Under the pieces are notes generated by a model. It was given only the letters and a program-made list of their open reading frames with translations, did not search any database and was not told where the DNA came from. 64,000 nucleotides of DNA from Natronospira proteinivora (lineage in GTDB: Bacteria; Pseudomonadota; Gammaproteobacteria; Natronospirales; Natronospiraceae). The stretch lies in NCBI RefSeq assembly GCF_024170465.1, contig NZ_JALJYF010000002.1:1-64000 (forward strand), given 5' to 3'. Made by a program: the position numbers and the translations under genes. Below are positions 53,838 to 63,283 of the stretch, piece after piece (position 1 is the first letter of the stretch; each line of letters starts with the position of its first letter).

Positions 53838-55553
53838 CTATTCCTGAATCAGCTTGAGGCCAATCTTGTCGGGAGTATCCCCGTCCATCTTCCGGATGAC
53901 CAGCTCCACCGGACCAATTCGAACCCGGTCGCCCACCACCGGCTTGCCGAAACGGGCCTGGAGAAATTCAGCGGCCGTGGTCTCCGCTGAATCATCTGGC
54001 AACTCAAACCCGTACATGGTGCCAAGGTCAGCCATGTGCGCACTGCCATTGAGGGTGAATTCCCCGAAGAAGCGCTTGTCGGCCTGCACCTGTGGTGCCC
54101 GCCGGGACACGAAGAGTCGATCCAGTACTTCAAGATGCTTGAAAGGTGCCACCAGATAGACTGCATCGTCAGTCTGCAATTTCGACACTTCCCGCGGCGT
54201 GAGCAACTCCCCCTCGCGGATAATCAGAATCGTTTTCACACCATTGGGCAGGACAAGCCGTTCGGGGCTTCGACCTTCAACGGAACTGTCGGCATCCACC
54301 TGATAACCCACCATTTCGTAATCAGGCTGCCCCGGCAAGTCCAGTTCCATTCTTTGAACCATATGGGTATTGGCCGGGATCTGCACCCCCATCAAACGGG
54401 CTGCTGGAACCAGGCTCCAGCCCTGCACAACCAGTGAAATCAGCACCACAAAGAAGGCCACATTAAAGAAGGTCTGGGCCTCGGGAATACCAGCCAACAG
54501 GGGAAAAATGGCCAGGATGATCGGCACCGCACCTCGCAAGCCAACCCAACTGATGAATAGCTGTTCGCGAAAATCAAAACGGAAGGGGATCAGACTCACC
54601 AGAACCGCCACCGGTCGGGCGATGAACATCAGCACCAGGGCAACTACCAGCGCCTCGGGCCCGACCGGAAGCAACTCACTGGGAGTAACCAGGATGCCCA
54701 ACATCAGAAACATCACGATCTGGCTGATCCAGGCCATGCCATCATGAAAACGACGAATATTCTGCACCGACTGGACCCGGCTGTTACCGAGCAGCACACC
54801 GGCCAGATAGACCGCCAGAAAACCACTGCCCCCGACCATGGCGGCCAGGCCAAAGATCAATAAGCCGGCGGCCAGTGCCATCAAAGGATATAAGCCGACC
54901 GTCAATGTCAGGGCATTGATGGTTCGTGAGGCCAGCCAGGCCCCGCCCAGGCCAATAAGCGCCCCCAGCCCCATCTGCTGAACAAATTCCACCGAGACTA
55001 GCCAGGTCAGCTGTTTTTCCCCGGATACGATCAACTCCACCATCACCAAGGTCAGGAAGATGGCCATGGGATCGTTGCTGCCGGATTCGATCTCCAGTGT
55101 GGCGCCCACCCGTTGCTTCAGCTCCAGCTTGGAGGTATGCAGCAGGGAAAATACCGCGGCGGCATCGGTGGAGCCGACAATGGCCCCCATCAGAAGACCG
55201 TATATCCAGTGCAGGTCCAATAGCCAAGCGGCAAACAGACCGGTAATGGTCGCCGTTATCAACACCCCCACACTGGCCAGTGACACCGCCGGTTTCAGGC
55301 CCACTCGAAAACTGGAGGTAGAGGTGCGCAAGCCCCCGTCGAAAAGAATCACCGCCAGCGCGAGGCTGCCGATGAGATGGGCTGTCTGGACATCGTCAAA
55401 GCGTATACCCAGGCCCTCTTCCCCCAGCAGCATGCCAAGGACAAGAAAGACCAACAGCAGGGGTGCACCCAGGCGGGCGGAAACCACACTGGCCAGAATG
55501 CTGACCAGAAAGATAAGGCCGATGAAAAGGATGACCTGATTGGTAAAGTCCAT
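53838..55553 (-). CDS. Potassium/proton antiporter (NhaP2/CvrA type)
   Basis: 571 residues from the ATG at 55553 (MDFTNQVILFIGLIFLVSIL); the frame is open further upstream but overlaps ubiH there. A CPA1 antiporter domain of about 12 helices has GAIVGSTDAAAVFSLL near residue 146 with the ion-binding Asp. A TrkA-C-like domain (about 400-480) and a CorC/HlyC-associated domain (GTMYGFELPDDSAETTA near 497) follow, as in NhaP2. It exchanges K+ (or Na+) for H+ at the inner membrane. It starts four bases after the ubiH stop, a place often held by a second ubiquinone hydroxylase gene. Confidence 0.9.
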   Translation of the reverse strand: MDFTNQVILFIGLIFLVSILASVVSARLGAPLLLVFLVLGMLLGEEGLGIRFDDVQTAHLIGSLALAVILFDGGLRTSTSSFRVGLKPAVSLASVGVLITATITGLFAAWLLDLHWIYGLLMGAIVGSTDAAAVFSLLHTSKLELKQRVGATLEIESGSNDPMAIFLTLVMVELIVSGEKQLTWLVSVEFVQQMGLGALIGLGGAWLASRTINALTLTVGLYPLMALAAGLLIFGLAAMVGGSGFLAVYLAGVLLGNSRVQSVQNIRRFHDGMAWISQIVMFLMLGILVTPSELLPVGPEALVVALVLMFIARPVAVLVSLIPFRFDFREQLFISWVGLRGAVPIILAIFPLLAGIPEAQTFFNVAFFVVLISLVVQGWSLVPAARLMGVQIPANTHMVQRMELDLPGQPDYEMVGYQVDADSSVEGRSPERLVLPNGVKTILIIREGELLTPREVSKLQTDDAVYLVAPFKHLEVLDRLFVSRRAPQVQADKRFFGEFTLNGSAHMADLGTMYGFELPDDSAETTAAEFLQARFGKPVVGDRVRIGPVELVIRKMDGDTPDKIGLKLIQE

Positions 55554-55557
55554 TGCT

Positions 55558-56799
55558 TTAGCCGCTCCCAGGCCAGTAACCGCGGGAGAAGCCCGATAGC
55601 CCGGGCAAGCGCCCCAGGGCTTGGCGTGCAAACCAGCGGCGCAAAGGGGATAAGCGATCCATGGCCCACAAGGCCTTGCTGCGCAAGGCCCCCGCCAGAG
55701 GCCAATCAAGCACGAAACCATCCACCAGTGAACGGGTCCAGCGGCCGGTCCAGACGATATCTTTCTGTTGACGCACCGCATGGGCTTCCAGATGGCCCAG
55801 GGCACCGGGATCACCGCCCTCACGGGCAACCGCCAGCAACCGTTCGGCCAGGTCCCCCACGCCGCGCAGCGCCAGGTTAAAGCCTTGGCCGGCGACCGGA
55901 TGCAGGGCCATGGCCGCATTTCCAGCCAACACCGCTCGATCACTTAACAAACCCCGGGCCTGGACCTGGACCAGGGGGTACACTCCGCAATGCCCGATGC
56001 GCTCGATAGCCCCGAGGTGTGCGCCAAAGCGTTCTCGCAGCAGGGTTCGCAGGGTGAATTCCTCCATATTCCTGTATTTGGCGGCCTGATCTGTCGGCAA
56101 GCTCATCACCAGATTCATGCGATGCTCGCCCCCCTCTCCCCGGGGCAGCGGTAAAAACGCCATCGGCCCGCTACGGGTGAAGCGTTCATAAGCCCAATCC
56201 TGGTGCGGCCGCTCCACCGCGACATTGGCCACCAATGCTTGATGGGGAAAACTCAGGGTGGAGGCCGATAGACCCAAGGCATCCCGCAGTCGGGATCGAG
56301 CCCCGTCCGCCACTACCAGCAATCGCCCCTGCAAGGAACCCTGTTCGGTCTCCAGGCTTATCCTGTCCACACCCTGATACAGTTTCCCCGTACTGCGTGT
56401 TTGGTGGACCTGCACATTGGCACAATCCTGCAAATGAACGGCCAAGGTGTTGCCAATCACCCGATTGGGCACCACATGGCCCAGTGCATCCAGCCCCATA
56501 TCCTCGGCATGCAGGCGAACTCGCCCAAACCGTCCCTGCTCCGAGACATGGATGTGGCGAATGACACCGGCCGCCTGCAGGATATCCGGCCATAGCCCCA
56601 GGACCTGGAAGAACTGCCGGGAGGACCAGGACAGAGCAGTGGCCCGCTCATCAAAACTCGGACTATCTTCTACCGCCAGACCGGCTGGCTCCACCAGGGC
56701 AATCCGCCAGCCCGTGGGCGCCAGGGCCAGAGCCAGGCTGGCCCCCACCATGCCACCCCCGGCAATCACCACATCGTATGCGGGATCTTGACTGCTCAT
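55558..56799 (-). CDS. ubiH: UbiH/COQ6-family FAD-dependent hydroxylase
   Basis: 413 residues. The FAD dinucleotide motif is VVIAGGGMVGASLALAL near residue 10. The middle signature LLVVADGARSRLRDALG near 164 and the second FAD motif AVLAGNAAMALHPVAGQGFN near 289 define the UbiH/UbiF/VisC family of flavin monooxygenases in ubiquinone synthesis. Position after pepP (ATGA overlap) supports UbiH. The companion ubiI gene is missing from this operon. Confidence 0.9.
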   Translation of the reverse strand: MSSQDPAYDVVIAGGGMVGASLALALAPTGWRIALVEPAGLAVEDSPSFDERATALSWSSRQFFQVLGLWPDILQAAGVIRHIHVSEQGRFGRVRLHAEDMGLDALGHVVPNRVIGNTLAVHLQDCANVQVHQTRSTGKLYQGVDRISLETEQGSLQGRLLVVADGARSRLRDALGLSASTLSFPHQALVANVAVERPHQDWAYERFTRSGPMAFLPLPRGEGGEHRMNLVMSLPTDQAAKYRNMEEFTLRTLLRERFGAHLGAIERIGHCGVYPLVQVQARGLLSDRAVLAGNAAMALHPVAGQGFNLALRGVGDLAERLLAVAREGGDPGALGHLEAHAVRQQKDIVWTGRWTRSLVDGFVLDWPLAGALRSKALWAMDRLSPLRRWFARQALGRLPGLSGFSRGYWPGSG

Positions 56800-58112
56800 G
56801 CCACCCGGCTCCGTGCCATCTCATTCTCGATTTCCCGCGGGGTACGCGGAAGTCCCCGGGACAACCAGTCATATCCGTCAGCGGTAATAGCGAGGTCATC
56901 CTCGATCCGAATGCCGATATTCCACCAGCGTTCATCCACCCCCGCCAGACCGGCGGGAATATATACACCGGGCTCCACGGTCAGCACCATGCCCGCTTCC
57001 AGCTCCCGCCAGTGTCCATCCACTCGATATTCCCCCACATCATGGACATCCATTCCCAGCCAATGTCCCGTGCGATGGCGGAAAAAGGGCCGATAAGCCT
57101 GATTCGCCACCAGTTCATCCACCGGGCCGTTAAGAATACCCAGATCCGACAGACCCTGGGTCAGGGTGTGCACCACCATGGCATGGGCATCATTCCAGCC
57201 TGCGCCGGGGCGCAATGTGTCAATGGCCGCCTCCTGAGCGGCAAGCACGCATTCGTACAGCGCCTGCTGCTCGCGGCTGAAACGGCCATTCACCGGGAAA
57301 GTACGGCTGATATCGGCCGCATAATGATTGTATTCGCAGCCGGCATCAATCAGCAGCAGGGTGCCATCCTGGAGTCGGCTCTGATTGTCGATATAGTGCA
57401 ATGTGCAAGCATTGCCACCCCCACCGACAATACTGGGATAGGCCGCTTCCAGCCCGTGGCGATGGAATTCATGCAACAACTCCGCCGCCACTTCGTATTC
57501 CATCCGTCCGGGTCGGGCAAAATGCATGGCCCGCAAATGGGCCTGGACGGAAATCTCCGCCGCCCGCCTCAGGCAACGCAGCTCCGCCGCCGACTTGTAG
57601 CAACGCAGATCCTGGAGCACGTGATCCAGCGCCACCACTTCATGGGCATCATGGCCGCCCTCGCCATGATCCTTGAGGTGACGGACCCAATCCAGCACCC
57701 GGCGATCGAAAGCAGGCTCGCGACCCATGGCATAGAAAATCCGCTCCCGCCCCTCAAGCAACCCGGGCAGAATGTCGTCCATGTCACCAATGGGAAAAGC
57801 ATCATCGGCGCCAAAATCCTGGCAGGCACCATCAGGCGTGATTCTTGCCCCATCCCAGGCTTCCCGGTCCTCATCGGCATCGCGACAAAAGAGGATGTAC
57901 TCACCGTGGGCCCGGCCCGGAATCAGCACCATCACCGCTTCCGGTTCGGGAAACCCGGTAAGATAGAAGAAATCACTGTCCTGCCGGTAGGGGTGGAAGA
58001 TATCCCGGCTGCGGCGTTGCTCCGGTGCGGCGGGGAGGATAGCGACCGCATCATCCCCCATGATCCGCATCAACTGTCGCCGTCGACGCTCAAATTCCCG
58101 TTTATTCGGCAT
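56796..58112 (-). CDS. pepP: Xaa-Pro aminopeptidase P
   Basis: 438 residues with an N-terminal creatinase-like domain (1 to about 175) and a pita-bread metallopeptidase domain. Metal ligands are in LLIDAGCEYNHYAADISRTF near residue 260, HRTGHWLGMDVHDVG near 350 and MVLTVEPGVY near 380. It removes N-terminal residues next to proline. It lies in the usual ygfB-pepP-ubiH order. Confidence 0.96.
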   Translation of the reverse strand: MPNKREFERRRRQLMRIMGDDAVAILPAAPEQRRSRDIFHPYRQDSDFFYLTGFPEPEAVMVLIPGRAHGEYILFCRDADEDREAWDGARITPDGACQDFGADDAFPIGDMDDILPGLLEGRERIFYAMGREPAFDRRVLDWVRHLKDHGEGGHDAHEVVALDHVLQDLRCYKSAAELRCLRRAAEISVQAHLRAMHFARPGRMEYEVAAELLHEFHRHGLEAAYPSIVGGGGNACTLHYIDNQSRLQDGTLLLIDAGCEYNHYAADISRTFPVNGRFSREQQALYECVLAAQEAAIDTLRPGAGWNDAHAMVVHTLTQGLSDLGILNGPVDELVANQAYRPFFRHRTGHWLGMDVHDVGEYRVDGHWRELEAGMVLTVEPGVYIPAGLAGVDERWWNIGIRIEDDLAITADGYDWLSRGLPRTPREIENEMARSRVA

Positions 58113-58150
58113 AGGGAGTCAGCCCTGAATCTGACAATGGATCCAGCATT

Positions 58151-58723
58151 TCAATGCCGGGTACGATTCGGCGGTGCGGGATCTTTCAAGCGAAGCTCGT
58201 CATGGACCAGCTGAGCCGCCACCCGCACATACTCCACGATCTCGGTGAGTGCCGATTCGTCCCCTTCATCACCTTGGCTATCCGGCGCTTCCACCTGAGC
58301 CAGACGAGTCATATCGTCCAGCACTTCCTTGACCTGTGGCGGTAGGCCCTCATGGCCACCGGGACGGGCCACGCTGAATCCATAGAGGAAGCCTTGGCAC
58401 CACTGCCCCAGGGCATGCACCCGCTCCGCCATGGGTGAATCATCACCCGGCAACAGAGGCTCAAAGCTCATGCGCAGATCCGCCAGACTTGCCTGGGTTG
58501 TGTCGTAGGCCTGATCAAAGAGAGGGCGGGCATTCGCCGACAATGGCACCGTGCCCTGCTGATCGCCACCCTGAAGGCACAAGGCAAGCCATTGCTGGCG
58601 CCAATCCCCTTCTGGCGCGGCCGCCAGCAGGCCCGTCAGGGTGCCATGGCTCTCCGCAGCCTCGGACAGAGCCTCGGCCTGTTTCAGGATACGTGCGAAT
58701 TCATTGTGACTGGGCAAGGACAC
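58151..58723 (-). CDS. ygfB: UPF0149 family protein YgfB
   Basis: About 190 residues if the GTG at 58723 is used (AAGGGGG lies five bases upstream); ATGs at 58750 and 58768 are alternatives. UPF0149 features are ESHGTLTGLLAA near residue 22 and WCQGFLYGFSVARPG near 113. A negatively charged C-terminal half follows. The function of YgfB-type proteins is not settled; in Pseudomonas a homologue affects a regulator. It is first in the ygfB-pepP-ubiH operon and divergent from the ZapB-like gene. Confidence 0.88.
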   Translation of the reverse strand: MSLPSHNEFARILKQAEALSEAAESHGTLTGLLAAAPEGDWRQQWLALCLQGGDQQGTVPLSANARPLFDQAYDTTQASLADLRMSFEPLLPGDDSPMAERVHALGQWCQGFLYGFSVARPGGHEGLPPQVKEVLDDMTRLAQVEAPDSQGDEGDESALTEIVEYVRVAAQLVHDELRLKDPAPPNRTRH

Positions 58724-58843
58724 GGCATCCCCCTTGGAAAATCGTGGCATCAAGGGAAAGTCTAACATTCCTGGCCCGCACCGGAGGGCAGCCGCCCTGA
58801 TTCAATATTGATTCCGTGGCCATCTCCGCCTATAGTTTGTTGC

Positions 58844-59074
58844 ATGAATCAGAAAACATCCCGCGACATTCTGGAGCAGGAACTGCAACAGCTCGAATCC
58901 CAGGTGGACGAGTTGCTGCAGCTTATTGCCCATTTGCGGGAGGAAAACGAGTCGCTCAAGAATCAGCAAGGCTCGCTGGTGACCGAACGGGCCAGTCTGC
59001 TGCAGAAAAACGAGGAAGCGCGAACCCGCGTGGAATCCATGATCACCCGCCTGAAGTCACTGGAACAGGCCTGA
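58844..59074 (+). CDS. Small coiled-coil protein, TIGR02449/ZapB-like
   Basis: 76 residues from the ATG at 58844, almost entirely a coiled coil with regular Leu spacing (LEQELQQLESQVDELLQLIA, then LREENESLKNQ). Similar short proteins lie directly upstream of zapA in many gammaproteobacteria and resemble the division factor ZapB. Here zapA starts 107 bp downstream, supporting a division role. Confidence 0.8.
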   Translation: MNQKTSRDILEQELQQLESQVDELLQLIAHLREENESLKNQQGSLVTERASLLQKNEEARTRVESMITRLKSLEQA

Positions 59075-59181
59075 TCCCCGCCTGAACGACCTGAATGCCC
59101 AGCTGGTGTACAATTGCTCCATAATGGGCCGTGATGCTCTACTCACGAACATGCCTCCGCAGAGAGCAAGGGGTTGCATCC

Positions 59182-59508
59182 ATGTCGGAGACCACCCAGG
59201 TCAATGTGAGAATCCTGGACAAGGAATATCAGTTCGCCTGCCGCGAGGAAGAAAGGGTTTCCTTGTTGCAGGCGGCCGATTACCTGGATCGAATGATGCG
59301 GGAGATTCGGGAAAGCGGGCGCATCGTCGGACTGGACCGCATTGCAGTCATGGCGGCGCTCAATATGGCCAATGAGTTGTTGCACCACCAGAACTCCGAA
59401 CAGGCCGTCACGGAGTCCAGTCTGGCCCGGATTCGCCGCCTTCAGGGCAAGCTCGGCGCAGGCCTGGGGAACAACGCCGATTCTTCATCCGGTGCTTCCG
59501 GAGACTAG
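59182..59508 (+). CDS. zapA: Cell division protein ZapA
   Basis: 108 residues from the ATG at 59182, with AAGGGG eight bases upstream; in-frame ATGs from 59131 are less likely. The N-terminal part (TTQVNVRILDKEYQFACR) is the ZapA beta strand region, and a long helix (IAVMAALNMANELLHHQNSE) forms the tetramer coiled coil. ZapA bundles FtsZ filaments at the division site. The 6S RNA gene follows. Confidence 0.93.
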   Translation: MSETTQVNVRILDKEYQFACREEERVSLLQAADYLDRMMREIRESGRIVGLDRIAVMAALNMANELLHHQNSEQAVTESSLARIRRLQGKLGAGLGNNADSSSGASGD

Positions 59509-59567
59509 CGGCCCGCGACCCACGTGCCGCTGGATGTACCCACCGCCTAATTATCCGTCGATATCCT

Positions 59568-59596
59568 TTGAATCCGGCCGATTTAGTCACCATAAT
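59568..59596 (+). promoter_or_regulatory. Sigma70 promoter of the 6S RNA gene
   Basis: TTGAAT (59568-59573) is separated by 17 bp from CATAAT (59591-59596), giving a predicted start near 59603, about 27 nt before the mature-looking 5' end. This matches the habit of 6S RNA being cut from a longer transcript. Confidence 0.65.
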
Positions 59597-59629
59597 GGGG
59601 GCGTGGATGGCGAAAACGTCATCTCAAAA

Positions 59630-59824
59630 GGCAGGCATCTCCTGCGGAGTTCGATGTGGGCCTGGTAACCCCTCGAGCCTTAAGCAATACCCAAGGGCTG
59701 CACCTGCCGTGTCAGTGAGCATGTCCGCCATGGAGCGGAAAGCCTAAGACAGGGCGGAAGGCCCCACTTGAACCGTTGGTTCAAGGGCGATGGCCGGCAA
59801 CGGCTCAGGCGGGAGATGCCCTTT
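59630..59824 (+). ncRNA. ssrS: 6S RNA
   Basis: About 190 nt between zapA and the 5-formyl-THF cyclo-ligase gene, the conserved ssrS place. The closing stem pairs GGCATCTCC (59634-59642) with GGGAGATGCC (59811-59820). Inner landmarks resemble E. coli 6S RNA: GTGGGCCTGGTAACCCC, GTCAGTGAGCATGTCCGCC and CTTGAACCGTTGGTTCAAGG. 6S RNA binds the sigma70 holoenzyme by imitating an open promoter and lowers transcription in stationary phase. Exact ends are estimates. Confidence 0.92.
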
Positions 59825-59883
59825 TATACGCGTGGAGCGGCGCAAATTTTTCACTGGCCGCTCCTGACACCGGGAAGGTGGGC

Positions 59884-60465
59884 ATGGCTTCAGTGGCGGC
59901 TCTGAGGCGCGAGCTAAAAAGACAGCGAAAGCAACTTCCCGCCGCGCAACGCCGTGACATGAGCCGGCAACTCTGCCGCCATATCCTGAACTCCCATGCC
60001 TTTCGCAATGCCGGGCGCTTCGCTGCGTATCTGCCCTTTGGTGGGGAACCCGACTTACTTCCCCTTATTGGGATAGCCGCCCAACAAGGTAAGTGCTGCT
60101 ACCTGCCCCGAATTGATAGCCGCACCGGCCGCCTGGCCTTCCACCGATGGCAGCCGGGCAACATGCTGGTCAATAACCGTTTCGGCATTCCCGAACCCAG
60201 CCAGCAAAGCCCCCATACCGCTCTTTTCGCCCTGGATCTGATCCTCACGCCCCTGCTTGCCTTTGACCCACGCGGCAATCGCCTGGGCATGGGGGCTGGG
60301 TTTTATGACCGGAGTTTCGCTTTCCGACGCCACCGCGACTGCTGGCACCAGCCAAAACTGGTGGGCACGGCATGGGCTTTTCAAGAACAGTCCAACCTGG
60401 ATGCCCAACCCTGGGACGTTCCCCTGGACGCGGTGGTATCGGAGCTCGGCTGGCGTTGCTTCTGA
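59884..60465 (+). CDS. 5-Formyltetrahydrofolate cyclo-ligase
   Basis: 193 residues from the ATG at 59884, with GGAAGG upstream; the frame is open from 59776 but that part lies in the 6S RNA. Motifs are RRELKRQRKQLPAAQRRD at the start, AAYLPFGGEPDLLPLI near residue 48 and the ATP-binding GNRLGMGAGFYDRSF near 131. It converts 5-formyl-THF to 5,10-methenyl-THF (ygfA/fau product). It sits beside ssrS as in E. coli. Confidence 0.94.
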   Translation: MASVAALRRELKRQRKQLPAAQRRDMSRQLCRHILNSHAFRNAGRFAAYLPFGGEPDLLPLIGIAAQQGKCCYLPRIDSRTGRLAFHRWQPGNMLVNNRFGIPEPSQQSPHTALFALDLILTPLLAFDPRGNRLGMGAGFYDRSFAFRRHRDCWHQPKLVGTAWAFQEQSNLDAQPWDVPLDAVVSELGWRCF

Positions 60466-60508
60466 TATTGAACCACCCAAACCCATTCATCCATACAGGA
60501 GCATTTGA

Positions 60509-60973
60509 ATGCAGTACTGGCTGATGAAATCCGAACCCGATGAATTTGGCATCGATGACCTGAAAAAATGTCCGCGCCAAACCGCCCACTGGGACGGCTG
60601 CCGGAATTACCAGGTCCGGAATATGATGCGGGACCAGATGAAGGTCGGTGATCTGGCGCTCTTTTACCACTCAAACACCAAGCCGCCGGGCGTAGCCGGC
60701 ATCATGGAAATCGTCAAGGAAGGCTATCCAGACCACACCGCCTTTGACCCGGAAGATTCCCACTACGACCCCAAAAGTGATCCGGACAAACCCCGTTGGT
60801 TCATGGTGAATGTGAAGTTTGTGGAAAAATTTCCCCGTTATATCCCACTGGCAGAGCTTAAACAGCAGTCCCAACTGTCCGATATGAAGATTCTGCAACG
60901 GGGAAACCGCCTTTCCATTACGCCCGTCAGCAAGAAGGAATGGGACCACATCGTTAAGATGGGACGCGAGTAG
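60509..60973 (+). CDS. EVE domain protein
   Basis: 154 residues, a single EVE domain of the PUA-like fold. It begins MQYWLMKSEPDEFGIDDL, and WDGCRNYQVRNMMRDQMKVG near residue 30, LALFYHSNTKPPGVAGI near 50 and the PRWFMVNVKFVEKFPRYIPL stretch near 92 are typical. EVE domains bind modified bases in DNA or RNA in several systems; this stand-alone form is widespread near ygfA and zapA and its target is unknown. Confidence 0.93.
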   Translation: MQYWLMKSEPDEFGIDDLKKCPRQTAHWDGCRNYQVRNMMRDQMKVGDLALFYHSNTKPPGVAGIMEIVKEGYPDHTAFDPEDSHYDPKSDPDKPRWFMVNVKFVEKFPRYIPLAELKQQSQLSDMKILQRGNRLSITPVSKKEWDHIVKMGRE

Positions 60974-61064
60974 TAACGGTTATGCAAGCACGTGTTTGCA
61001 TTCAGCGGGTTTTGCCTGTAACAATCTCAATGAACGGATTCCTGGAAATCTGTCAAGTCTCGTA

Positions 61065-61070
61065 TATACT
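61065..61070 (+). promoter_or_regulatory. Possible -10 of the Lys-rich repeat gene
   Basis: TATACT lies 33 bp before the ATG at 61103. The -35 at 17 bp would be CTGGAA (61042-61047), a weak match. CGGAGG just before the gene is a strong ribosome binding site. Confidence 0.4.
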
Positions 61071-61102
61071 CAGTGGCGAGATTCTTCTCTCGGAGGTAAA
61101 AC

Positions 61103-61699
<597 letters not shown>

Positions 61700-61720
61700 T
61701 ACGGGACTCCGCATACATAA

Positions 61721-61747
61721 TGGCCGCCTTCGGGCGGCCATTTTTTT
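61721..61747 (+). terminator. Rho-independent terminator with a TTCG loop
   Basis: TGGCCGCC (61721-61728) and GGCGGCCA (61733-61740) form a perfect 8-bp stem around TTCG, followed by seven T residues. It ends the Lys-rich repeat gene. Confidence 0.95.
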
Positions 61748-61852
61748 AGGCGGCCCCACCAAGGGCCCACCAGACCACTGTGCCTTCCCCTGTGCCAGCT
61801 CACACCGTTATACTCTGGCAAGCCTCAATACCCCATCTGCCAGGAGTACCCA

Positions 61853-62515
61853 ATGAGTTCAGATACCGGCAAGCGCAACGCCGCCCGAGAAGCCTTAAAG
61901 TTTGTGGAAGAAGGGTCGATATTGGGCGTTGGCACCGGATCCACGGTCAATCACTTCATCGACATGCTGGCCAGCGAAGGTCCAAGCATAAGGGGGGCGG
62001 TATCCAGTTCGGACGCCAGCACGGACAGGATGCGGAAACTGGGTATTGAGATCCTGGATCTCAACAGTACCGGTGATCTGGACTTGTATGTGGATGGGGC
62101 GGACGAAAGCAATCGCCTGCTACAGCTGATCAAGGGGGGCGGTGGCGCCCTGACCCGGGAAAAGATCGTGGCCGGGGCTTCCAAGCGTTTCATTTGCATC
62201 GCCGATCACAGCAAGCTCGTGCGCGCTCTGGGGGAGTTTCCATTACCCGTCGAAGTTATTCCCATGGCCCGCAGTTTTGTCGCCCGCCAGCTCAAGGGGC
62301 TGGGCGGTGTGCCCCACTGGCGGGAAGGTGTCACCACGGATAACGGAAATCAAATCATCGATGTGGCCGGACTGACCATTTCTGAGCCCATTAAGCTGGA
62401 AGATCGCATCAATGCCATTCCCGGGGTGGTCACGGTGGGCCTGTTTGCTCGCCGGGGCGCGGATGTTCTGCTGCTGGGGGATGAAAACGGCGTCGAACGC
62501 CTGGATCGGCGGTGA
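61853..62515 (+). CDS. rpiA: Ribose-5-phosphate isomerase A
   Basis: 220 residues, typical of RpiA. Phosphate-binding [13 protein letters not shown] near residue 22, the active-site DGADESN near 81 and [14 protein letters not shown] near 94 are all present. It interconverts ribose-5-phosphate and ribulose-5-phosphate in the pentose phosphate pathway. CAGGAG lies ahead of the ATG. It is a single-gene unit. Confidence 0.96.
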   Translation: MSSDTGKRNAAREALKFVEEGSILGVGTGSTVNHFIDMLASEGPSIRGAVSSSDASTDRMRKLGIEILDLNSTGDLDLYVDGADESNRLLQLIKGGGGALTREKIVAGASKRFICIADHSKLVRALGEFPLPVEVIPMARSFVARQLKGLGGVPHWREGVTTDNGNQIIDVAGLTISEPIKLEDRINAIPGVVTVGLFARRGADVLLLGDENGVERLDRR

Positions 62516-62549
62516 ACCTTTCTGAATAGGCCTCACGCCAATTCCTGCA

Positions 62550-62620
62550 GTGGGAGCGGCATTCTTGCCGCGATGAATTCGTCCTGCCAAGCTCTGTCGC
62601 GGCAGGAATGCCGCTCCCAC
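62550..62620. repeat. REP-like palindrome, copy 2
   Basis: Arms GTGGGAGCGGC...GCCGCGA (62550-62573) and 62597-62620 pair over 24 bp with one mismatch and a 23-bp loop. It shares its outer and inner core bases with the element at 1495-1564. CTCCGTG motifs follow at 62644-62660, as they do beside copy 1. Confidence 0.85.
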
Positions 62621-62695
62621 AGCAAGAAAGCAATCTAAGAAACCCTCCGTGATCTCCGTGTTAATCCCAAATACTCATCAGGCACGCCCAGCCAT

Positions 62696-62728
62696 AAAAA
62701 AACCCCGCCTGTTCGGCGGGGTTTTTTT
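62696..62728. terminator. Bidirectional terminator between rpiA and tRNA-Gln
   Basis: ACCCCGCC (62702-62709) pairs with GGCGGGGT (62715-62722), with an A-run before and a T-run after, so it works on both strands. It would end the tRNA transcript on the minus strand. Confidence 0.92.
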
Positions 62729-62729
62729 A

Positions 62730-62803
62730 TGGCTGGGGGACCAGGATTCGAACCTGGATTGACGGAGTCAGAGTCCGCTGTCCTACCGTTAGACGATCCC
62801 CCA
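62730..62803 (-). tRNA. tRNA-Gln (anticodon CTG)
   Basis: 74 nt including an encoded CCA end. On the minus strand it starts TGGGGGATCGTCTAACGGT, the anticodon arm reads CGGACTCTGACTCCG with CTG in the loop, and GGTTCGAATCC is the T arm. The 5' U and acceptor stem UGGGGGA/UCCCCCA are typical of tRNA-Gln. Confidence 0.96.
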
Positions 62804-62860
62804 ATAATGCCGGGTCGCGTTGGCGGATTACCCGTGAGGAATCCGATCTTTTCCCAGAAA

Positions 62861-63253
62861 TTAACGCTTGGAAAACTGGGGAGCGCGACGGGCCTTGCGG
62901 AGACCGATCTTCTTCCGTTCCACCTGACGGGGATCACGAGTGACCCAGCCGGCTTGGCGAAGCGGCGAACGCAGGCCTTCATCGTAATCCATCAGCGCCC
63001 GGCTGAGACCGTGACGGATGGCGCCAGCCTGGCCGGTGCTACCACCGCCAGCGACGGTGACCATCAGGTCAAAATTCTTTTCCATCTCCAGCTTTTCCAG
63101 CGGCTGACGGACGATCATCTGAGCCGTCTTGCGCCCAAAATACTCATCCAGCGGTTTACCGTTAATCACGATATTGCCGCTACCCGGACGCAGGAAAACG
63201 CGGGCGGTGGAGGTCTTGCGTCGGCCGGTGCCGTAATACTGTTCCTGTGCCAT
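62861..63253 (-). CDS. rpsI: 30S ribosomal protein S9
   Basis: 130 residues, full length. It has the conserved [14 protein letters not shown] start, [19 protein letters not shown] near residue 69 and the basic tail ending [17 protein letters not shown] that reaches the P-site tRNA. It follows rplM with a 30-bp gap, the standard rplM-rpsI operon. Confidence 0.98.
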   Translation of the reverse strand: MAQEQYYGTGRRKTSTARVFLRPGSGNIVINGKPLDEYFGRKTAQMIVRQPLEKLEMEKNFDLMVTVAGGGSTGQAGAIRHGLSRALMDYDEGLRSPLRQAGWVTRDPRQVERKKIGLRKARRAPQFSKR

Positions 63254-63283
63254 GATTTCTCGCTACCGATTTGATCGGGAATT

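Noticed and set aside
55554-55943. A 129-residue N-terminal extension of the antiporter
   Set aside because: It overlaps the well-conserved ubiH coding region in another frame and lacks antiporter features; the ATG at 55553 gives the normal start.
59776-59883. N-terminal extension of the 5-formyl-THF cyclo-ligase
   Set aside because: It lies in the 3' part of 6S RNA; ATG 59884 with GGAAGG starts the conserved domain.
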